A stretch of DNA of 64,000 bases. Origin: Streptomyces sp. CB00316. Lineage in GTDB: Bacteria > Actinomycetota > Actinomycetes > Streptomycetales > Streptomycetaceae. This document shows positions 58,781 to 64,000 of the stretch, in pieces. The notes below the pieces were generated by a model. That model did not search any database. It saw only the letters and a program-made list of their open reading frames with translations, and was not told the DNA's origin. How positions within the stretch are numbered: position 1 is the first letter of the stretch; each line of letters opens with the position of its first letter. The position numbers and the translations under genes were made by a program. The stretch is taken from positions 62,001 through 126,000 of the forward strand of contig NZ_LIXI01000002.1 of NCBI RefSeq assembly GCF_001905595.1, in the 5' to 3' direction.

Positions 58781-59683
58781 GTGATCGAAGAAGTCACCGG
58801 GATCAAGAAGATCCGCATGCTCTACCTGCAGCTGCTCTACCGCTGCAACTTCACGTGCCTGCACTGCTTCCACGGCAAGCGGCTCCAGTACGCCGACGCC
58901 TTCACCGTCGACGAAGCCGCGGATCTCCTCACCCTGATGCGGGACCAGTACGGCACCGAGGCCGTGACACTGCTCGGCGGAGAGCCCTTCGTCCACCGGG
59001 ACCTCGCGCAGGTCGTCCGCCACGCCAAGGAGGAATTGGGCCTGCGCGTCGAGATCTGCACCAACGGGTACCGGATCGAGCGCCGTCTGACCGAGATCGC
59101 CCCCTACCTGGACCTGCTCAGGGTTTCGCTGGAGGGCGTCGGGTCGACCAACGACGGCATCCGAAAGCAGGGCAGCTACAAGAGCGCTTTGGAGGCGCTC
59201 GGTCTGGCTCGGGATCTCGGCGTTCCGACCGGTGCGACCATGACCGTCACCTCGCGGAACATCGCCGAAGTCCTTCCCCTCGGAAGGGCCTTGGCGCAGC
59301 TCGGGGTCCGGCAGCTCAAGCTCCACCACCTGCGGCCGGTCGGCAACGCCGCCGACCACCCCGAACTGCTGGTCACCTCCCCTTCCGCCTACGGCCGGCT
59401 CCGGGACGATCTGGCATCAGCCGATCTGCCCTTGGAGGTGATCGTCGACGAGGACCTCTCCGAGGACGGTGCCCCGCAGGTGTGCGCCCCCTCTGACGGT
59501 CCTCGCGAAATCGACCGCATCGAGGTCGATCCGCGCGGTGCTCTGACCATGTCCTGCAAGGCCGTGGGTAAGGACGCGCACGCCTTCTGGTACGAGAAGG
59601 CGGCAGGACGCATCGTCCACAAGCCCTCGTCCGTCGACGAGCTCACCCTCGCGGTACCGGACGTGGTGTATGGACGTGCCTGA
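58781..59683 (+). CDS. Radical SAM enzyme
   Basis: Protein of 300 aa with a CxxxCxxC iron-sulfur motif at Cys22, Cys26, Cys29 (YRCNFTCLHCFHGK), the GGEP SAM-binding motif (LLGGEPF) and TNGYRI, RVSLEG strands of the radical SAM barrel. A C-terminal TMSCKAVGKDAHAFWYEKAA includes at most one more cysteine pair element, so it is not a full SPASM enzyme. The substrate is unknown. GTG 58781 follows GAAGGAG. It overlaps the next gene by 14 nt. The CFH after the cluster and the adjacent nucleotide-kinase-like gene recall prokaryotic viperins, but the later viperin motifs are not evident. Confidence 0.9.
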   Translation: MIEEVTGIKKIRMLYLQLLYRCNFTCLHCFHGKRLQYADAFTVDEAADLLTLMRDQYGTEAVTLLGGEPFVHRDLAQVVRHAKEELGLRVEICTNGYRIERRLTEIAPYLDLLRVSLEGVGSTNDGIRKQGSYKSALEALGLARDLGVPTGATMTVTSRNIAEVLPLGRALAQLGVRQLKLHHLRPVGNAADHPELLVTSPSAYGRLRDDLASADLPLEVIVDEDLSEDGAPQVCAPSDGPREIDRIEVDPRGALTMSCKAVGKDAHAFWYEKAAGRIVHKPSSVDELTLAVPDVVYGRA

Positions 59684-60317
59684 TCACCCGCGCTTCGAGA
59701 GCCTGGAGGGATTACGCGGCACCGGCAAATCCACTCTGGCGCCCATGCTCGCCGCCGCCCGGCAGGCCGTCCTCGTCGCTACCGTCCCGCTGCCCTACCA
59801 GCCGCTCAGACAGGCGTTGGACGAGCGGACGAACGTAGAGGCACGGATGTGCTTCTACCTCTCGGGCCTGTTCACCGCGGCCGAGGAGATCGAGCACCAC
59901 CTCGACGCCGGCGTCCCGGTCGTCGTCGAGAGCTACTTCGCCCGGTGCCTCGCCACTCACCGGGCCTTGGGCGCACAACTCGGTATCACCCTGCCGAGCT
60001 GGCTGCCGACACCCGCTACCTACCACCTCGTCTGCGACGACGACGAGAGACAGCGTCGACTCGCTGAGCGGAACAAGCCGGTGTCGCGGTGGGACTCACT
60101 GATCGAGACCGCTACGGACCGGGTGACGGACGCCTACGCCTCGTTCCCGATGCATCGCGTCGACACCACGGGGCGCAACCCCGACGAGGTCCTCCGAGTG
60201 ATCATGAATACCGATACGCAAGGAGCGCACTCCCATGCAGACCCAAAGCCTGTGGGAGCACACCCTCACGTTCTTCCCGCAGTTCCTCGCCACGTTGCGG
60301 GAACGTGTCGCCCCTGA
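59670..60317 (+). CDS. P-loop kinase resembling thymidylate kinase
   Basis: Protein of 215 aa. The Walker A is EGLRGTGKST (Gly14 to Ser21), with a DxR-like lid region RRLAERNKPVSRWDSLIETA and the VVVESYFARCLATH strand typical of dTMP-kinase-like enzymes. It may phosphorylate a nucleoside monophosphate or a modified version made by the radical SAM partner. The ATG lies inside the 3' end of the radical SAM gene. Its 3' end overlaps the methyltransferase start by 83 nt; the last about 25 residues are therefore dual coding and not conserved-looking. Confidence 0.85.
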   Translation: MDVPDHPRFESLEGLRGTGKSTLAPMLAAARQAVLVATVPLPYQPLRQALDERTNVEARMCFYLSGLFTAAEEIEHHLDAGVPVVVESYFARCLATHRALGAQLGITLPSWLPTPATYHLVCDDDERQRRLAERNKPVSRWDSLIETATDRVTDAYASFPMHRVDTTGRNPDEVLRVIMNTDTQGAHSHADPKPVGAHPHVLPAVPRHVAGTCRP

Positions 60318-60897
60318 CGCCACCGTCGCGGTGGTCGGCGCGAGCGACGGCAAGTTCGTCCTGCCCCTCGCCGCCGCCGGCTACCGCGTCGTCGCCGTCG
60401 AACGTGACGCGGTCGCCCTCCATGGGGGCGACGTCCACCTCCCGGGTGACAGCCAGGCCCACGCGTTGGGCCTGATCGATCGGCTGAAGCTCGAGGAACT
60501 CCACGAACGCGTAGAGGTCGTTGAGGACGACTTCCTGGACGGCGAACCTCTGGGCCTGCAGTGCGACGCGGTCTGGACGAGCTGCTCGTGGCACTACAGT
60601 GCCAACCACCACCGCCCGCTCGGCGAGTTCGTCGACCGCATGCAGCGCCTGGTCCGCCCGGGCGGTGTGTTCGGCGCGGAGTTCATGATGCCCGTCGAAA
60701 GACGCCACCACATGATCGAGCACTACACCTCCCCGGAACGCCTTCACCCCCACTTCATCGGCGACTGGGAGGTCCTGCTCACCCTGCGCACCACCGAGTT
60801 CACGGAACGCGCCCACGTCGGCCAGTTGCACGACCACACCCACCGCATGGGCCTCCTGCTCGCGGCCCGGACGTCCACCCTCACCGACCACTTCTGA
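60235..60897 (+). CDS. Class I SAM-dependent methyltransferase
   Basis: Protein of 220 aa. The SAM-binding motif I is ATVAVVGASDGKFVLPLAAA, with the acidic end of strand 2 at VVAVERD and motif post-I ERVEVVEDDFLD, then DAVWTSCSWHY as motif II and LVRPGGVFGAEF as the late strand. The substrate class is not evident; the cassette context suggests a nucleotide-derived molecule. ATG 60235 has an AAGGAG ribosome site, which supports the long overlap with the kinase gene as genuine. Confidence 0.88.
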   Translation: MQTQSLWEHTLTFFPQFLATLRERVAPDATVAVVGASDGKFVLPLAAAGYRVVAVERDAVALHGGDVHLPGDSQAHALGLIDRLKLEELHERVEVVEDDFLDGEPLGLQCDAVWTSCSWHYSANHHRPLGEFVDRMQRLVRPGGVFGAEFMMPVERRHHMIEHYTSPERLHPHFIGDWEVLLTLRTTEFTERAHVGQLHDHTHRMGLLLAARTSTLTDHF

Positions 60898-60908
60898 GAG
60901 AAGACCCC

Positions 60909-61496
60909 ATGAAGAACGAATACGAGGCGAAGTTCCTGGCCGTCGACGTCGCCGACCTCCAGAACAAACTGAGCGCCCTCGGTGCCGTCCAGGCGTTCCC
61001 CCGCACTCTCCTCACCCGCAAGATCTTCGAAAACGACTCCCTCGACGGCGGGGCCTGGATTCGCCTGCGGGACGAGGGCACCCGCTCGACCCTCACACTC
61101 AAGCAGGTCACCGACGCCACGACGATCGACGGCACCAAGGAGATCGAGACCGAGGTCACCGACCTGCACGCCATGGCCGACATCCTGCGCCGCGTCGGCC
61201 TCACCGAGGTCCGGTACCAGGAGAACTACCGCGAAGAATGGCGCCTGGGCGAAGTCGCCTTCGACTTCGACACCTGGCCCGACCTCCCCACCTTCCTGGA
61301 GATCGAAGGACCCGACGAGGCATCGGTACGCCAGGCCGCCGCGCTGCTGGACCTCGACTACTCCGAGGCCCGGTTCGGCAGCGTCGACGAGATCTACAAG
61401 AGCGAGTCCGGCCGCGACATCCTCGCCGAGCCCACGCTCCTGTTCTCCGAAGCCGAGAAGCAGAAGGACGCTTCTCCCACGGCCCAGGACCGTTGA
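60909..61496 (+). CDS. CYTH-domain protein (class IV adenylate cyclase/thiamine triphosphatase-like)
   Basis: Protein of 195 aa. The N-terminal ExExK signature EYEAK (Glu4, Glu6, Lys8) and the alternating basic/acidic strands of the triphosphate tunnel (GAWIRLRDEG, TLTLKQV, ETEVTDL, FLEIEGPDE) define the CYTH fold. Members hydrolyse triphosphates or make cyclic AMP. It is spaced 11 nt after the methyltransferase and so in the same transcript. ATG 60909; the C-terminal 25 residues are probably disordered. Confidence 0.93.
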   Translation: MKNEYEAKFLAVDVADLQNKLSALGAVQAFPRTLLTRKIFENDSLDGGAWIRLRDEGTRSTLTLKQVTDATTIDGTKEIETEVTDLHAMADILRRVGLTEVRYQENYREEWRLGEVAFDFDTWPDLPTFLEIEGPDEASVRQAAALLDLDYSEARFGSVDEIYKSESGRDILAEPTLLFSEAEKQKDASPTAQDR

Positions 61497-61515
61497 TCGG
61501 GGAGGGAGACGAGCG

Positions 61516-61890
61516 ATGCTGACGGAAGTCGCCCTACAGCACAGGGTGATCCCCGGGATCGCCGAGTTCGCCCGGGGAGGACTGCCCTCACCGGCGGCCA
61601 CCGACGACGGCAACGAGTGGGTCGACGGACCCTGCTGGCTCTACTGCGGGCAGCGGTGGACGCGCGTCCTGTGGATCGGCCCCGCCAGAGTCGCCGGGGC
61701 CCAGGCCCCGATGTACGCGTGCGGCGCCTGCATCGGCGCGCTGCAGGAACGGGTCTGGCAATCCTTCTTCGACGAGAACCGCCCGGCCCGCTCCACCCGG
61801 CCGAGCGAATCCGCCGAGGTGGGGCAGTCGGCCTCCGGCAAGAGAACCGGCAGGCATCGGGGCCAAAGCAGGCTCTTCCGCCGTAGTTAA
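61516..61890 (+). CDS. Hypothetical protein of integrative elements
   Basis: Protein of 124 aa. It begins MLTEVALQHRVIPGIAEFAR, then WVDGPCWLYCGQRWTRVLWI and PMYACGACIGALQERVW. Four cysteines as CxxxC and CxxC could bind zinc. The C-terminal third is polar and basic. It sits 19 nt after the CYTH gene with GGAGGGAGACG as ribosome site, so it is part of that transcript. I recall similar short cysteine-containing proteins in Streptomyces integrative elements; function unknown. Confidence 0.65.
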   Translation: MLTEVALQHRVIPGIAEFARGGLPSPAATDDGNEWVDGPCWLYCGQRWTRVLWIGPARVAGAQAPMYACGACIGALQERVWQSFFDENRPARSTRPSESAEVGQSASGKRTGRHRGQSRLFRRS

Positions 61891-62073
61891 GCCCCCGCCC
61901 CGGTCACGCTGGCGCCCGCTGTCCCCCGCAGCGAGAGCCCGTGGCCGGGGCGGGTCATTGGCGTGCGCGCCTTCGGCGGAAGCCCCGAGACGAACGGTCT
62001 GACAACGCAGCGACCGTTTCACGTCCACCGATACGGTCTTCCCTGCCATCCTGGGCCTCTTGGAGGAGCAGTC

Positions 62074-62487
62074 GTGACGCAGCAGACCACGGACGAGCGG
62101 CCGGGCATCGCCGCCGCCATCGTCGTTCACGAGGGCCGCGTGCTCATGGTCCGCCGCCGGGTGAGCGAGGGGCAGCTCTCCTGGCAGTTCCCCGCCGGGG
62201 AGGTCGGGCCCGGCGAGGAACGTGAGGCCGCCGCCGTACGGGAGACCCAGGAAGAGGCAGGGCTGACCGTGGAGGCGGTCAAGCTGCTCGGCGAGCGCGT
62301 TCACCCCAAAACGGGCCGCCTCATGTCCTACACCGCCTGCCAGATCCTGGGCGGCACGGCTCACGTCGCCGATACCGAGGAGCTTGCCAAGCTTGCCTGG
62401 GTCACCCTCGGCGACATCCCGGAGTACGTGCCGTACGGGCTGTTCGAGCTGGTGCAGGACTACCTCGACGGTGCCTTGTCCGCGTAG
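62074..62487 (+). CDS. Nudix hydrolase (2)
   Basis: Protein of 137 aa with Nudix box GEVGPGEEREAAAVRETQEE then AGL, all catalytic glutamates present. It resembles the MutT/8-oxo-dGTPase-like compact group. GTG 62074 has GGAGGAGC upstream. It ends the plus-strand run and is separated from the CYTH/hypothetical genes by about 180 bp that could hold its own promoter. Substrate unknown; distinct from the first Nudix protein in sequence. Confidence 0.93.
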   Translation: MTQQTTDERPGIAAAIVVHEGRVLMVRRRVSEGQLSWQFPAGEVGPGEEREAAAVRETQEEAGLTVEAVKLLGERVHPKTGRLMSYTACQILGGTAHVADTEELAKLAWVTLGDIPEYVPYGLFELVQDYLDGALSA

Positions 62488-62589
62488 ACCGCTCCGAGCT
62501 CCGGCGGGGAACTGCGGGCGAGCACCAAAGCTCCACGACTTACTGGGGCTTGCCTGGATGCAGGGTTCCGTGCCAACGAACGCCCCCCC

Positions 62590-64000
62590 TCACAGACGTG
62601 GACGGTGCTTCTGTTCCGCCGGGACCGCCGACCGTGCGGGCTCAGCCACACCGGCCGACAGTGCAGTCGCGGACAGTCGCATGGTCGTAGTCCTGCGGGC
62701 GGCTTCGGCGCGGGGGTTGGGTGCGGGGTTTCGGCTGGTGTGCTGGATGCGGGTGATCAGGACGCGGGCGGGCTGGCGGGCGCTCGTGAGTTCGCGCTGG
62801 GCGGCGGCTTCCTTGAGGAGCTGGTGGGGTTTGTGACCGCCTGCTTCGGCGTCGGCGAGGACGGTGGCGAGGGCTGGCCAGGCGGGGTCGGTGAGGATGC
62901 GGTCGGCGTGGTCGGGGACGGCGGCCCGGACGTCATGGGCCAGGGTTCGGCTGGCCTGCTGGCTCGGCTGACGGGCGGCGAGGTTGTCGATGACCGGGAC
63001 GAGGGCGTGGTCTGCGGCGTTGTGTAGGTGGTGGAGGGCCTGACGGGCGGCTTCGGCCTGGTGGGCGTGGTTCTTTGCCTCGTGCCAGCGGGCGGCGATG
63101 ATCGTGGCCCAGACGAGGGCGGCGAGCAGGGCGGCGAAGGCGCTGCCGTCGGGGCCGGTGGCGGTGTGGGCGATGTCGCGGGTCGCGCGGCGCAGGGTAT
63201 GGGCGGCCTGGTTCTCAGCGCGGATCTGGGAGCGCTGGGCGCGGGCGAATATCCGTGCTGCGGTTCGCAGTTCGGCTCGGGAATGGTCAGGTGCCTTCTG
63301 TGCGGTGGCCTGGATGAGTTCGCCGAGCGCCGTGATGTGGGCCTGGGCGTGGGTGTCGTCGGTCATGCCTTGGTGGAGGGTGTCGAGGGCGTCGGTGGCC
63401 TGGTGCCAGGGGGTGGTGGGGCGCTGTCGGCGTGCGGTGGGATGTTCTTCCGGTGCGGTGGTTTCCAGACGGGCCTTGAGCTTGGGGAGGGTGAGGTCGG
63501 GGGCGATCCTTCCGCCGGGGTGGAAGATCTGTTTCCCGTCCTTGTTGAGGTCGCCGGGGCGGCCGGCGGCGTAGCCGAGGAGATCTCCGGACGGTCCGCG
63601 GCGGGGTTTGATCGCGATGCCGTCGGCTTCGAGGTAGGCGAGGAGTTCCTCGGCGTTGCTGGCGTGGGGGATGGCGGCGCGGATGCGGTCCTGGAGCCAG
63701 TCACCGCTGGTCTGCTCCCAGCCGAGGCGTTGGGCCTTGTGCATCTCTGCCTGCGTGGGGCGCTTTCCAGCGGTGCGGTCGCCCTTCTTCAGCTGGCGCA
63801 GGCCGTAATCGGTCTCGATCTGGCGGCAGGCGTCGCCGACACGGATACCGCTGCCGTGGAGCTTGGGGCGGCGGCCGTCTTCGCGGACGGTGGTGGCGAG
63901 GATGTGGATGTGGTCGTCCGCGTGGCGGACGGCGATCCACCGGCAGCCGAGGTCATCGCCGGGCGGGGCGATGCCCGCGGCTTCGACGATGCGCTGGGCG
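62590..64000 (-). CDS. Relaxase/mobilization nuclease, 5' end beyond the window
   Basis: Reading on the minus strand from the right edge gives an open frame through to 62,590. At its visible beginning IAVRHADDHIHILATTVRED has the HxDxHxH metal-binding triad of conjugative relaxases (motif III). The middle is RIRAAIPHASNAEELLAYLE, and the C-terminal part is alanine-rich and helical, ending at 62,590. The relaxase would nick the element's transfer origin to start mobilization. The N-terminal catalytic tyrosine region lies outside the window. This gene identifies the region as a mobilizable or conjugative element. Confidence 0.85.
   Translation of the reverse strand, partial: AQRIVEAAGIAPPGDDLGCRWIAVRHADDHIHILATTVREDGRRPKLHGSGIRVGDACRQIETDYGLRQLKKGDRTAGKRPTQAEMHKAQRLGWEQTSGDWLQDRIRAAIPHASNAEELLAYLEADGIAIKPRRGPSGDLLGYAAGRPGDLNKDGKQIFHPGGRIAPDLTLPKLKARLETTAPEEHPTARRQRPTTPWHQATDALDTLHQGMTDDTHAQAHITALGELIQATAQKAPDHSRAELRTAARIFARAQRSQIRAENQAAHTLRRATRDIAHTATGPDGSAFAALLAALVWATIIAARWHEAKNHAHQAEAARQALHHLHNAADHALVPVIDNLAARQPSQQASRTLAHDVRAAVPDHADRILTDPAWPALATVLADAEAGGHKPHQLLKEAAAQRELTSARQPARVLITRIQHTSRNPAPNPRAEAARRTTTMRLSATALSAGVAEPARSAVPAEQKHRPRL

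Larger units (their letters stand above)
46596..64000. mobile_element. Integrative mobilizable/conjugative element, left end to window edge (incomplete)
   Basis: The left boundary is the tRNA-Thr 3' fragment. Contents are typical of actinobacterial integrative elements: short regulators, a complete NaeI-type restriction-modification locus, a nucleotide-chemistry cassette, and a relaxase gene running off the right edge. The orientation of the tRNA fragment places the intact tRNA-Thr, and most likely the integrase, to the right of 64,000. At least 17.4 kb long. Its full extent and whether it is one element or several in tandem cannot be judged here. Confidence 0.8.

Noticed and set aside
58781..59683. 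Calling the radical SAM protein a viperin
   Set aside because: The CFH after the cluster and the adjacent kinase are suggestive, but the conserved viperin segments downstream of the cluster are not seen; only a generic radical SAM call is supported.
1..64000. CRISPR array
   Set aside because: No regularly spaced direct repeats with unique spacers were seen; the tandem repeats found are contiguous and short.

Overview
The window is high-GC actinobacterial DNA, almost certainly a Streptomyces chromosome. The evidence is strong third-position G/C, GTG and TTG starts, and lineage-typical genes: an HTH/DUF397/ATP-binding trio, a streptogrisin-like protease, SigE-family sigma factors, and hypothetical proteins typical of the genus. 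Positions 1 to about 46.6 kb look like core chromosome scarred by several decayed genes. From 46.6 kb to the right edge is an integrated mobile element.

Core part, left to right. 0-6.3 kb: D-Ala-D-Ala carboxypeptidase, inorganic pyrophosphatase, ThrE-type exporter, then a DUF368 transporter facing a DedA protein (both families are implicated in undecaprenyl-phosphate recycling) and a YbjQ protein. 6.4-14.6 kb: ClC-type channel, a wrbA broken by an internal inversion, glutamate decarboxylase, an EcsC-like protein, PadR regulator with the relic of its ABC transporter, an MFS/AraC deletion scar, an aldehyde dehydrogenase whose catalytic Cys reads Ser, and a DUF5753-type HTH regulator. 14.9-23.9 kb: ATP-binding protein, DUF397 protein, lipoprotein, FUSC membrane protein, DUF2786 protein, family-A DNA polymerase, sigma factor with membrane partner. 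24-30 kb: two secreted enzymes sharing a C-terminal carbohydrate-binding module (intradiol dioxygenase, frameshifted; streptogrisin C-like protease), an aminoglycoside-phosphotransferase-like protein, and an ABC transporter/GntR operon with a 26-bp palindrome over its promoter. 30-39.7 kb: Ser/Thr kinase, internally deleted phosphopantetheinyl transferase, and an HSP90/TPR operon. 39.8-43.4 kb: a cold-shock cluster (103-aa protein, CBS protein, DEAD-box helicase, Csp, MerR-like regulator). 44.3-46.3 kb: decayed anti-sigma ATPase, hemolysin III protein, unknown protein.

The mobile element begins at a 43-nt 3' fragment of tRNA-Thr(CGT) at 46,596-46,638, which is an attachment-site scar. It runs past 64,000, where a relaxase gene is cut by the window edge. 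No integrase or intact tRNA is in view; both are expected further right. Cargo module 1 (47.3-55.3 kb) is a defence-like locus: XRE regulator, zinc-finger/HNH-like protein, ParB-like protein, SNF2 helicase, AbrB-like protein, NaeI-family restriction enzyme, Vsr nickase and a C5 methyltransferase. Cargo module 2 (56.1-62.5 kb) is a nucleotide-chemistry cassette: HD hydrolase, two Nudix hydrolases, XRE regulator, HAD phosphatase, radical SAM enzyme, P-loop kinase, methyltransferase and CYTH phosphatase. A matching 18-bp operator-like site lies at two of its promoters.

The two most promising candidates for an undescribed system are the zinc-finger/ParB/SNF2 trio attached to the NaeI-type restriction system, and the operator-linked radical SAM/kinase/methyltransferase/CYTH cassette. 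All functions are inferred from sequence; nothing was run against a database.
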